A stretch of DNA of 64,000 nucleotides. Origin: Monilinia fructicola. Lineage: Eukaryota > Ascomycota > Leotiomycetes > Helotiales > Sclerotiniaceae. The stretch covers positions 1,612,001 through 1,676,000 of the forward strand of contig VICG01000010.1 in the NCBI GenBank assembly GCA_008692225.1, given 5' to 3'. The notes beneath the pieces were generated by a model. That model was not told the DNA's origin. It did no database searches and saw only the letters and a list, made by a program, of their open reading frames with translations. A program made the position numbers and the translations under genes. Each line of letters opens with the position of its first letter. The stretch's first letter is position 1. Positions 38,885-50,841 of the stretch are shown here, piece by piece.

Positions 38885-39714
38885 CGGTAAATTACTCTTA
38901 TACTATAAAAAATCGAAAAAATTACTTTTATACCACAAAAATCAAAGTGATTTTATTATAAAACAAATTAGATTTTATTTAAAAACTATAGAATTTAAGG
39001 TTTTATAATAGGTTTTTCATATTAACAAATTAGGAATTATATTATTTCAAAATAGAAGGATTGGAATGGAAGGGCTAAAATGAAAGGGTTAGAATGGAAT
39101 GGTCAAAATGGAACGGCTGGAATGAAAGGGTTGGGAATGGAAAAATTGGGAATGGAAGGGTTGAAAATGGAATGGCCAAAATAAAAAAGCCGGAATAAAA
39201 TGATTAGAATAGAATGGCCAAAATTGAAGGGCTAAAATGAAATGATTGAAATGGAAAGGTTAAAATGGAATAATCAAAATGAAAGGGTTGGGAATGAAAT
39301 GATCAGAATGGAAGGGCTAGAATGAAAAAGTCAGAATAGAAGGATTAGAATGAAAGGGTTAGAATGAAAAGGTTAGAATAAAAGGGCCAAAATGAAAGGG
39401 CTAAAATGGAAAAGTTGAAATGGTTAATTATCTTTGAAATAATCAAAATGATTAACCATTTTCGAAATAACTGGAATAACTAAATTTCAAAGGTAGAATG
39501 GAAAGTTGGAGCTTTTTTATTTACTAAAGTTAATAAGTAACTAATGAATGAAAATATCAGATTTTGAAAATTTATAATTTATGATTTAGATTTTAACTTT
39601 TTTAAATAGAATTTGATTTAGATTCTGAATTAGATTTTATTTAAAAAGGCTAGAATCTATATAGCATTATAGTAAAACAAGTCTGATATTTGTGGTATGA
39701 GAGTAATTTACTGT
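38885..39714. mobile_element. TIR element family C, nested copy C2n (830 bp, perfect 8-bp TSD)
   Basis: Begins CGGTAAATTACTCTTATACT and ends AGAGTAATTTACTGT. The perfect duplication ATAATATT lies at 38877-38884 and 39715-39722. Its interior (about 39045-39430) is the longest and best preserved decamer array of the window: purine-rich units such as GGAATGGAAG and GAAATGAAAG on the + strand. Confidence 0.93.
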
Positions 39715-40017
39715 ATAATATTATATAAATTCTAATCTTTTTAAATAGAATTACATTTAGAATTTAAATAAGATTTTATTCAAAAAAGTTAAAATCTAAA
39801 TAATGAATTATAAATTTTCAAAATTTAGTATTCTTATTAATCAATTATTAATAAACATAAAAGCTCCGATTTTCTGTTTTATTTTCGAAATTTAATTATT
39901 CCAGCTAATTGAAAGGTAATCAACTATTTCGGCTATTTTGAAGATGATCAATTATTTTGGCTATTTCGAAAATAATTAACCATTTCAGCTCTTTCATTCC
40001 GATTCTTTTATTTTAGT

Positions 40018-40302
40018 CCACCAGTGGGTGCACAGACTCATAAAACGAAAATATGCTCAATGGATTTCAATGAAAAATAACATCAAGTATTTCAATTTTA
40101 AAATACTAATCCCAATATATATTGATTTTTATAAAACTTTATCTCCTTATAGAAAAATACATAAAGAATATAATATATTTTAAAGATTACAAAAATCTTA
40201 AAGATTCAATTTATAGTATTATAATAAAACGAAAAAATTGCATTTTAACATATATAGATATCAACACTGTAACGTTTTATGAGTCCGTGCACCCACTGGT
40301 GG
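40018..40302. mobile_element. MITE family D (285 bp)
   Basis: 30-bp terminal inverted repeats, 29 of 30 identical: the left starts CCACCAGTGGGTGCACAGAC, the right (reverse complemented) CCACCAGTGGGTGCACGGAC, and both continue into TCATAAAACG. The interior is AT-rich and non-coding. The target duplication is not resolved, because both sides resemble the host's own TTTTATTTTAG repeat. It is inserted in C2. The preserved ends contrast with the decay around them. Confidence 0.88.
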
Positions 40303-41667
40303 TCATTTTATTTTAGCTCTTTTATTCTGGCTATTTTATTTCAACTTTTCCATTCTGGCCATTTAATTCTGGCCCTTCTATTTCGGTTATTCCATTCTGG
40401 CCATTCCATTTCGGCCATTTTATTCCCAACCCTTTAATTCCCGATCCTTTCATTCTGGCCATTTCATTCTAGCCATTCCATTCTGATCCTTCTATTTCGA
40501 AATAATATAACTATTAATTTATTAATATAAAAAATCTATTATAAAATCTTAGATTCTATAGTTTTTAAATAAATTCTAAATTAGATTTTATTTAAAATGA
40601 TTAAAATCTATATAATATTATAATAAAATCACTTTGATTTTTGTAATATAAAAGTAATTTTTTTAGCTTTTTATAATATAAAAGTAATTTACCGTTAATA
40701 TTTACAATTAACAAAATAAATGTATTCCTTAAAGATCTTTCTTCAATTATATAATAAACTTAATAATTTCAATACAAAACAAAATTATCCCTAAATTGCT
40801 TTTAATATTTTTTTTATATAAAATAAGATTTCTTTTAAAGCTAAATCTTCTTTAAACCTAAATCTATAAAATATTTATTATTCACTTTATATATAAGAAT
40901 TTCATTTAATGCCATTTTAAATTTAAATATAAAAATACTAATTTAAAATACTTTTATAACATATTTAAAATTTCTCTTTATTTAATATACTATTTAAAAA
41001 CACTTTAGTATTTTAATAAATAGCTAGTATAACCCTGAATCCCTTTAAACATATTATAGAAAGGATTTGAATATCTAATTTAACTCTTTTTGAAATTTAC
41101 AAATTTATAAACTTTCTAGATTTTATTAAATTCTATTTTAACAGTTATCCTTAATAAGTTTTATTTCGTTTTTAATAAACCTTCAATTCCGATAGTCTTA
41201 ACTTTATTCCGATATATATCAAAACCTCTTAATCTTACCTTTCTTATACTATAGGATTTTGCTTTAAATATATAAGAATCTTAGTTTGAGTGATTTTAGT
41301 TTTAATCTTAATAACTTCTCTATATATAATAGCTTTTACTTAGTATATATAAGTTTAACTTTAGTAATATTTTTATAAATCTTAATAATACCTTATTAAA
41401 CTTCTATATTTACTTTATATCTTCTAGTAGTCCTTTGGTTTTTAATTTATTCCCTTCTTTTTTTATACTATTATATTTTTAATTTCTTTTATTTATTTTT
41501 CTATGCTTATTTTATAGCTTATACCTATAAACTATTTAGGTTTTATATTTTAATTTATCGATAATTAAATATTATTATCATTATACCTTTATATTAAAAA
41601 AAATAAAAGAAAAATAATAAATCAAATATATTATACTTTTTATATATAAAATGCTTTTTATAGTTAC

Positions 41668-41770
41668 TATTAGTTTAATTAGTTTAATTAGTTTAATTAG
41701 TTTAATTAGTTTAATTAGTTTAATTAGTTTAATTAGTTTAATTAGTTTAATTAGTTTAATCAGTTTAATT
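41668..41770. repeat. 9-bp tandem repeat AGTTTAATT, about 11 units
   Basis: A nearly perfect array in the 3' region of F copy c, ending TCAGTTTAATT. F copies a and b carry only one or two units at this place (AGCTTAATTAATTTAATT near 20393), so the array expanded in this copy. Confidence 0.93.
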
Positions 41771-41856
41771 TTATAACTTAGCGTATTCTTATACCCCTAG
41801 AAAAGTTTTAGGGAGGTTTTCGGCGTATTCAACGAATAAAAATAAATACTATTACT

Positions 41857-42381
41857 ACTATTCTTTTAAATGATTACTAGGTATAATGTTTTAACTTATT
41901 TGAATATTATTATACTTTAAACCTTTGAATATCCTATAATTATTATTCTATTTTTTTTATTATTTTTCTTTATTTAATATGCTTCTTAATATAATTGTTT
42001 ATTTTTGTTAATATTAATTTAAAACTTTATATTTTCATTTTTTATATTATATTTATATTTATATTTATATTTATATTTATATTTATATTTATATTTATAT
42101 TTATATTTATATTTAAATATTTATATTACTTTGTTTATATATTTTTATATATAGTATATTATTTAACTAATTTATAAATATATTTAGAAGATTAATATTA
42201 TATAAGGTATATATATTATAAATAGATATAAAATGCTTATTAAATGTTTATATTTATATTCTCTATTATTTTTAAGATTATTACTTCTTATTGTATAATG
42301 AAAAGCATTTTATATATTATAAAGAAAACAATTATCTATATAAATATATTATAATATATATCGTATAAAAATATCGAGAAA
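41857..42381. other. AT-rich stretch with (TATTTA)n array
   Basis: Between the tail of F copy c and the left repeat of element K. Positions about 42045-42115 are a hexamer array TATTTA. The Phe/Ile-rich 60-residue frame over it is the array, not a gene. Confidence 0.6.
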
Positions 42382-43768
42382 TGGATTTATAATATTAGAC
42401 TAATATATAACTAATACGTTTAATTATATTAGGTATATTACTACTTTTAGAATATTTATAAAATCATTCTTTATTTTATAGATTATATAGAAAAAAAACA
42501 ATAATAATATATACTAATAAAAGGATTCCATACTTATATTTTAACTAATTGAATTTATATTAATATTGATAGTAATATTTATGATAAGCTATATTTTAAG
42601 TCTATAAACTCATATTAGATATTAAGGAGTTTTCTTTAAAATTAATAACAATTTTAAAAAGATTATTAAGTTAGATATAAATCTATTAAATAGATTTTTT
42701 TTATTTTATTTAAAAAGAAATATAATAAAGATATTAATGATTTCGATTATAAATGTTTAATTGTTTATAAGATATTATATTAAATACTGTAAAGCTCTAA
42801 AATAAATAATTGTTTTAAGAGTCTTTAATACTAATGCTTTAAAGTAAAGTATCAAATTATTATTATTTAAGTAAAAATAATTTATTTATAGATTTTTGAA
42901 AAATATATATATATATTAAACCAAAGTTTAAAAAAATTAACGTAAGAGAAGAATGTTTAATGAATAAAATATAATTATTTTTATAAAAATTAAAGCAAAG
43001 AATCTAAGTAAGATTTTTAATAAATCTTTTTAAATAATAATAGTAAAATTGTAAGAACTTTAAATACATTTATAAGAAAAAATAAATTTTCCATATATAT
43101 TTATATAATAAATTTATAATTATATAGGATTTATATTTTTTACATAAAGATTTGTATTTTTAATATAGTTCAAAAATTAATTTATTTAATAATCGATTAT
43201 TTTATAACAAGTTCGTATCTATTAAAAAATATTAAATTTTTAAAAAAAAGATTATTAATCAATCAATTGTTTTTATTTTAATAAAAAGAAGGCAATTAAA
43301 ACCATAAGTAAGAAAATATTTTAATAATGAAAATAATAAAAATAATAATAAATTCTAAAAATAATATATTTAATAATCAATAGAATATAAGAAGAAAGAG
43401 AATGAAAATTAAGAATTTGTTATTTTCTTTTAATATTATAATTTTAAGGAAAAAAAAGAGAATGATTGTTTTATTATTAATTTAAAGTTATTTAATAGTA
43501 AAATAATTATTAATTCATCAATTATTTAAGTAGTATAGTATATTATTATAGAAAGAAAGAATTTAAATTTAAAAAAAGTTATTATATTTTAGAAACAATA
43601 CTTAAATAAAAAATTATTTAGAATTTATATTAATATAAGAGTAATCTATAATTTTATCATTGGAAAAAACTAATTTAAAATATAATAGAAAATATTAAAT
43701 ACTCTAATTAATATATTTGAAATAGGAACTTTAAATATAATATTTAAATAAAATAAAGGAATTAATTT

Positions 43769-45708
43769 TGTTACAAAGTAGAGCGGAACGGAACTATAGG
43801 GCATCGAATAGCTTCATTGAGATTATAAACTATAAAGAGAAAAGAAAAGCTAATTATAAGAGAGAAGCCATATATATAGCCTTTAGCTCAATAAATGCTT
43901 TAAGCTTTTACTCCCTTTTTGGCATTTTCTTATACTTTTTCCCCTTTTGTTTTTCATTTTTTAAGTAAAACCATTTATTATTACTTATTAAAAGTCATTT
44001 ATCGATATTTATTTAAAACTATTAATAAGGTGCTTTTTAGTAGTTCAAAACGTTGAAAATAAAGTGCTTATTAAAGGCTAAAATATCAAATATTATATGT
44101 TTACTAAAAACCAAAAACATTGAAAATAAGGGTACTCTTTGAAAACCGAAAATATTAAATATAATGTACTTATCAAACACCGAAAATATCGAAAATAAGA
44201 GTGTTTATCAAAAGCTAAGAATTTTGAATATAAAATGCTTTTGAAAAGCCAAAACCATCAAATATAAGAATACTTTTTAAAAACTATTAATATCGAAAAT
44301 TAAAATGTTCTTCAAGTATAAAAATACTTTTGAAAAGCTGAAAACTTTAAATATAAAATGTTTCTTAAAAAGTTGAAACCATCAAATATAAAGGTGCTTA
44401 TCAAAAGCCAAGAATTTCGAATATAAGGTACTTTTGAAGAGTTAAAACCATCAAATATAAGAATACTTTTTAAAAGCTATTAAAATCAAAGATTAAAATG
44501 TTTTTATAAAAAATGCTCTTAAAAAGCTGAAAACATCGAAAATAAGAATACTCTTCAAAAGCTATTAATAGGGATGCTTTTAAAGAGTCGAAAACTTCGA
44601 AAATATAAATATTTGTTAAAAGCTAAAAATGTTAAAAATAAGAATACTCTTCAACAACTATTAATATCGAAAATAAAAATGCTCTTCCAGAGCTATTAAT
44701 AAGAATAGTTTTAAAAAGCTGAAAACCGTTGAATATAAGGTGCTTATTAAAAACCGAGAATTTCGAATATAAAAGGTTCGTTAAAAGTCGAAAATATTAA
44801 ATATAAAAATGCTTTTTAAGAACTATTAATATCGAAAATAAAAATACTTTTCAAAAGTTATTAATAAAAGTACTCTTAAAAAGCCAAAAACCGTCAAATA
44901 TAAAAATACTCTTAAAAGCCAAAAATATCGAAAATAAGAATACTCTTTAAAAGCTATTAATAAAAATACTTTTAAAAAGCCGTTAATATTAAAAATACAA
45001 ATGCTCTTAAAAAACTATTAACAAAGTACTCTTAAAAAACTATCAATAAAATGCTTTTAAAAAGCTATTAATATCGAAAACAAGAATGCTTTTTAAAAAC
45101 TATTAATAAAAGGAACAAAGTGCTTTTTAAAAGCCGATAATGGGAAAAAGCCAAGGAAGAGCTAGAACTAGAAAAGAGCTATATAAAGAGTTAAGATTAG
45201 AAAAAAGCCAAAAAAGAAGCGAAGCTAATTGTAAATAGAATGCTCTTAAATGCTTCTTAGAAGCCTTTAGTTATAATATAGCATTAAAATCTAAATGCTC
45301 ATTAGAAGCTATTTATAATTATACCTTAACATTATATTAATATTTATTAGAAATTAAATTAGTTATATATATCATATAGCATTAATATTTGTTTAATCAT
45401 TAAAGCTATACTTTTAATATTATACTTATCAAAAACTAGAATGTTTATTAAAAGCCAAGTAATAATACTTTTGATATATTTAATATATATTAAAGTTTAT
45501 AACCTATTTAATAAACTATATTCATTGATAAACAGTTTACTCTATTATAAGATGAAGTAAAGCGGAATTATAGAACATTAAATAGCTTTATTAAAGTTAT
45601 AAACTATAAAGAGAAAAGAAGAGTTAATTATAAGGGAGGAGCTATATATATAGCCCTTAGCTCAATGGATGCCTCAGGCTCCCACTCCCTCCCTGGCACC
45701 TTCTTACA
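43769..45708. mobile_element. Short LTR element L (1,940 bp, perfect 5-bp TSD)
   Basis: Two direct repeats of exactly 166 bp (43769-43934 and 45543-45708) align without gaps. The left starts TGTTACAAAG and the right ends TTCTTACA, giving TG...CA ends; the opposite ends have become TATTAT and TTATA. The duplication AATTT is perfect at 43764-43768 and 45709-45713. By hand count about 39 of 166 LTR positions differ, all transitions, as RIP predicts. The 1.6-kb interior is a degenerate minisatellite with no gag or pol, so this is a non-autonomous TRIM-like element. I could not identify a primer binding site or polypurine tract. Confidence 0.88.
44010..45130. repeat. Degenerate minisatellite filling the interior of L
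   Basis: Dozens of imperfect units built from AAAGC(T/C)ATTAATA, TCGAAAATAA and GAATGCTCTTNAAAAG blocks, with a spacing of roughly 30-40 bp. Units are scrambled and RIP-altered. It fills nearly all the space between the two LTRs. Confidence 0.75.
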
Positions 45709-47009
45709 AATTTGACTAAATCCATTAATATTCATTTATATTTTTAAATGATAAAATTTTATATTTTACAAATGAATATATTATTCTTATTATCTCTGAT
45801 AGATATAGATTAATTTAATATTATATTTTATAACTATATTAATATTCTTTATATTTTGAATAAAGAATTCTTAGTTTATTAATGAAATAAACATTTGTTT
45901 TTATTATAAAAAATTAATTTAAATGATTTTATTTAAAATTTAATTCAATATAAAAATATTATTTAATAAATACAAGTCTTTATTAATTATATTAATATCT
46001 TAAGTATTTATTAACTTTTCAATTTTGATAAGTATTATAATATACTAAACACAATAAAAATAATTATAAAATTAAATATCCTATAAAATATTACAAATGA
46101 TATTAACTTTTTAGATATCTTTTAAAAATTTTAATTTCTTATTATAGGTTGATATAAAATTCAATTATACTATTTCTATCAATATTATATATATTATAAA
46201 TTAATTTATTTTTTATATTATTACTAAAGCTATAAAATATTAAGTAATTAAATAACTAAAAAATATAATAGTAAAATATATATAGGATATATTTTAGGAG
46301 TATCGAATTAATATATATTTAAGATTTTTAAATTATATTATATATAATATGAATAAGAATTTTAATAATAAAAAGTTTATTTAAAATATAATATTAATAA
46401 TTAATATTATAAAATATATACTAATTAAAACATATAATTCGATTCAATTAATAAAAAATTATTATAAATCATTAAAATAAACATATTATATTATTAATCA
46501 GGAATTACTAAAATTCGATTTATTTAAATAAATAACATTATGAACAATTATAAAAACTATTAATAATATTATTAGATTGAATAGTATTATATTAATTTTC
46601 TTAGTATATAAAGTATACCCTTATATAATAATTATTATAAAACGAATTAATATCAATAAAAAAGTTATAATTAAAATTTTATATATTAATATTAAATATT
46701 AAATAATCGATATATTTTATATATAAAATAAATTATTTATTTTAGTAGTTTATAAATTATTTATTATTTCTAATATCTTAATATAGTAAAAGAATAAAAC
46801 AATAGAATTAAAAAAGTAAATAGAACTTTATATATTATTTAAAATGAAAAAAAAAGATTTATATTATTAAATTAATAAATAAATTAATAATAGATTTCTA
46901 CTTAATTTTGTTAAAATTGTTTTGTACTTTACTTTAAAAAGAAAGGAATAATAAGATCATATAGGAAGAAGAAGAAAATATTATATTCTAAAAAAAATTA
47001 CGTTTTATA

Positions 47010-47826
47010 AGTCGCCTACCCTACTTCTCGCCACCCCCCTCATTTGGCCAGCATTTTACACTAAGAACGGCCATTTTAACGTATTGATAACTTTTTACAT
47101 AATTAATAAAATTAATTAAGATTTTTAATAATAAATTAATATATATTAATTAATACATTCTGAAAATCTTAAATTTCTGCGATTTTTTTATAAAGAGTAA
47201 TAAAAGATTATAAAAATTAAAATTAAAATTCTAATTATAGATTTGTATATAAATCCTATATAAAATTAAAATCTTTGGAAAGAAATTATATTTATTCAAC
47301 AAAAATAGTTAAAAATAATCTAAAAAAATCAAAGAATCTTAAAACCAATTTTAATCGAATATTTTATTTTAATAGTATATTATCATTTGTAATAAATGTT
47401 TAATATAGATTCTTAATTTATAATTTCAATTTACTCAATGATTATAAATTATTATATATATTTTAAATAGTGTATTTATCATATATTGATTGATAAATTT
47501 TATAATAATATATAAATTATTTTTAACTATTTTTGTTTAAAAGTTATAATTATTTTTTCAAAGTTTTAATTTTGTATGTGATTTCCATACATGTCCAAAT
47601 CCAAAACCGAAAATTCGAATTTACTATAATTCTATATTACTCTTTATAAAAAAAACGCAAGAATTTAAGATTCTTAAAATCTATTAATCATTATATATAG
47701 AAGCCTTGATTAAAATTTGAAAAATATATATTTTATCTTTCGTAAAATTATTAATATATGAAAATGGCCGTTTTTGGTGTGAAATGCTGGCCAAATGGGG
47801 GGTGGTGAGAAGTAAGGTAGGCGACT
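47010..47826. mobile_element. TIR element family A, copy A3 (817 bp)
   Basis: Left end AGTCGCCTACCCTACTTCTC and right end GTAAGGTAGGCGACT, with TA at 47008-47009 and 47827-47828. The TIR of about 70 bp includes TTTGGCCAGCATTTTACACT and an ACGGCCATTTT block. The interior matches A1 in order, plus an extra GC-richer piece at about 47573-47640 (GTGATTTCCATACATGTCCA) not present in A1. Non-coding. Confidence 0.9.
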
Positions 47827-50084
47827 TAATTCTATTAATAAATCAATCTATTTAATAATCATATTAAAACATAAAAAGCAATTCAAGGAAGAAAATAATA
47901 ACGATTTAGAATTTACTTTAGATTTGAATATTTCTTGATAATATCAAAAAATAAGTTTATTTTAATAATTTGTTATTAATATATATTAAATTAAAGTTTA
48001 AGGAACTTAATAAACTAATAGAGAATAAAATCTTTAATATTATATTAAAATCAAATGTTCTACTAAGAACTATAATTCTTAAATCAAGATTTATTAATAA
48101 AATAAAGAATAAGAGTATTAATAAAGTATATTTCGAAATTTCGATTTGTAATTTAAATATATAGGGATTATAAATAAATTAGTATTTTAATATAATTATT
48201 TATTCTTTAATATATTAGTCAATATATTATTATAATTTTTATAATCATATTTAAAGTTTTATCTCTAAAAGTATCTATATGTTTAAAAATTTTAATTTAA
48301 GCATATAATTAATTTATTATAAATCTGAATAAAATGTTTTATATTAAAATACTAAAGAAAATAAAATTAGAAAAAAGCTTTATTTTATATATAATCAAAT
48401 TATCTTATAATATTTTTAAAGCATAAAAATTATTAGTTTATTACATATTATAATTATTATAAAAATAAACTTAATATAAAGCAATTAATATATAATCTAT
48501 ACCTTTTATATATTAATACAAATAGATTTAATATAATTGAATTATAGATTAATAATATACTTATAATTGCGAATAAGGAATTTGTATTTTTATAATAAAA
48601 ACAATATAAAAAACATATTTTATAATTCAGAATTATAAGAAGCTTTAAGAAAATATATCATTTAAATATAACAAAGAATTTATAGTATTTTCAACGAATA
48701 ATATTTATTTTAATTAGAAAAACAATATAATAATATATATATATAATTTAAATAAAGAATATAGATATTCTAGATTTTAAAGAAAAAAAATATTATATTA
48801 AAAATTAATATATTATTGAAAAAATATAAAAAGTATATATTATAATTATTTATTAATTAAAAGTGTTATATTATCTTTTATTATTATTTAAATAGTTAAT
48901 CTAAAAAAGAATAATATTTAAAAATAAAATAAGATTCTTTAATAATAAATAGTTAATTTATTAAAAGATTTTAATTTTATCTCCTTTAATATAAATTCGA
49001 TTAAGTTAACTATATTTATAAACATATTATTTGATAAAAATCTCGATTTTTGCTTTTAAATTAAATATATTATATATCTTATTAATAAATATAAAAATGC
49101 TAATATTATATATTAATTATTTATTAAATATAAGAAAATTATAAAAAGCATACTAGCTTTAAAACTATATAAATTAATATTTAGCTTTAATATACAAACT
49201 ATAATTAAAGGGATTATTAATATCATTTTATAGTCTAAAACATAGATTTTATTTATTATTTATATTGATTAAAGTTATTATATAAATTATCAACTAAATT
49301 AAGTACTATAATAAAAAAAAGATTTATAATTAATTTCATATTTCTTAATTATATAAGTATAAAAAGATTATAAAGATCAAACAGATTAATAAAAGTCTTA
49401 ATCCTATAGATATAATAACTAAAGATAAATTTTATTAAATATTAAAGAATTTAATTAATACTAATAAATCAATAATTAAAAAAGTTTATATAAATAAGAA
49501 GAAAAAAGTAAGAACTAAGTATATAATCTTTTAACTTTTAAATAGTTATCAATATTAAAAATAAATTATATAATATTAGATTACTATATAAATAATATAT
49601 TTAATAATATTAAATATACTAGTATTTTAAAAACGTTTATAAATCATCCCCTATTCTATAAATTATATAAATAATAATAATAATAATAATATACTAATAA
49701 AAGGATTAAATACTTATACTTTAACTAATTAGGTTTATATTAATTAAAAGTATTTTTTTTTCTTTCTTTATAATATACAAATATAATAATATTTTATATA
49801 AAGTATTTAAATGCTTTTTAAATAATCTTAAATATTTCAATAATCATTTTTTGTATTTTGATATAAATAAAAATATTATAATATTTTTGTTTTTAACGCT
49901 TTTAAATTATATACTATATAAGATTCCCTTAAAGTTTTTAATTTACTAGCAAATAGAATTATTATAAAAGTTATTAATTTTTTTTCTTCTTTAGAAAATA
50001 ATTAAAATCAAATAAATAATAAGAATACATTATAATTAATTATAACAAATAATTATTATAAGAGTTATATATCCCTTTTATTAT

Positions 50085-50085
<1 letters not shown>

Positions 50086-50175
<90 letters not shown>

Positions 50176-50176
50176 G
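50086..50176. repeat. (AAT)n microsatellite, about 30 units
   Basis: A pure trinucleotide array with no H element around it that I can recognise. The flanks are AT-rich. Confidence 0.95.
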
Positions 50177-50273
50177 ATATCGACTTATTATCTTAATAAA
50201 AAGAATTATATCTTTTTTCGATAAGGACTCGAAAGAATAAAAGATTAATCTTTTTTAAAAATTTTTTAAACAT

Positions 50274-50597
50274 TTTAGTATCTCTCCTAATTCTTCTATA
50301 TATACTAAATTTTATCTAATATATATAAATTTAATTTTAATAATATTTTTTGAATTTTTGATTTTCTTATTTTAAATTTTTAAATTTTTTAAATTTTCGT
50401 TTTTTCTATATATTTATATTCGTTTAAAAGCTTTTATTTATAAATTAATTAAATCTCAAATTTTAAACTTTGAATTATTAATATTTAAATACTTTTAATA
50501 TATTACTCTTATTCTAAATAAAATAGAAAAAAAGCAATGAATTAGATTTTATACCTTTATATATAATATACTTTTTATAATCGCTTTTGACTTATAT
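50274..50597 (+). mobile_element. LINE-like family F, 3' fragment
   Basis: Follows F copies a and c in order (AGTATATTAAT-type blocks, AAGCAATGAATTAGATTT against AAGCAATAGATTAGATAT at 20334, then ATACTTTTTATAATCGCTTT). It breaks off before the F tail and passes directly into a family B end. Confidence 0.6.
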
Positions 50598-50671
50598 AAA
50601 GTCTTACTAAGGTTTTATTAAATGATTATAAGTTTTATATTTGTCTATGCCTTTTTTAAACCCTACCTAAG
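50598..50671. mobile_element. Family B terminal fragment at the isochore edge
   Basis: Contains TTATAAGTTTTATATTTGTC and CTATGCCTTTTTTAAACCCT, and ends CTACCTAAG, the mutated B end CGCCCGAG. Beyond this end the sequence switches at once to ordinary composition, and the next bases are CG rather than TA. Only about 74 bp of B are left. Confidence 0.75.
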
Positions 50672-50841
50672 CGATACAAAGCGCATACTCTTTCTACCTT
50701 CCTTAATAATCAAGTCCTCACCCCATATTTCCTCGAGTGAAGTATTCTTTCTATTTATCATCCTTACTCGTGTTATCCCATAATCAACACGAAGATCTCA
50801 AATCCAAAGTCTAATTTAATGTTCTTCTGCGGTCTAGAGCA

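Larger units (their letters stand above)
38804..40695. mobile_element. TIR element family C, copy C2 (outer, with two inserts)
   Basis: Left end CGGTAAATTACTCTTATACT and right end AAAGTAATTTACCGT. The target duplication is TGATATTT (38796-38803) against TAATATTT (40696-40703), one transition apart. A second C element (38885-39714) interrupts its left end and MITE D (40018-40302) its decamer array. Interior blocks at 39990-40010 and 40310-40500 are CATTCTGGCC-like decamers. Confidence 0.88.
42382..49743. mobile_element. Candidate LTR retrotransposon K (decayed, with nested L and A3)
   Basis: Direct repeats of about 180 bp lie at 42382-42563 and 49562-49743. Both contain AATATTAGA, a TATTAG/AAATATACTA block and TACTAATAAAAGGATT, and they end near TTTATATTAAT. 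Removing L and A3 leaves about 4.6 kb between start and end, a plausible size for a Copia or Gypsy element. No protein motif survives and the orientation is unknown. No target duplication was identified, so this is a structural guess; a chance pair of dispersed repeats is the alternative. Confidence 0.4.

Noticed and set aside
40122..40316. 64-residue frame inside and past MITE D
   Set aside because: It crosses the MITE end into the host element and has no protein-like features.
43768..43968. 66-residue frame starting in element L
   Set aside because: It begins one base before the left LTR and covers it; the second LTR does not preserve the frame.
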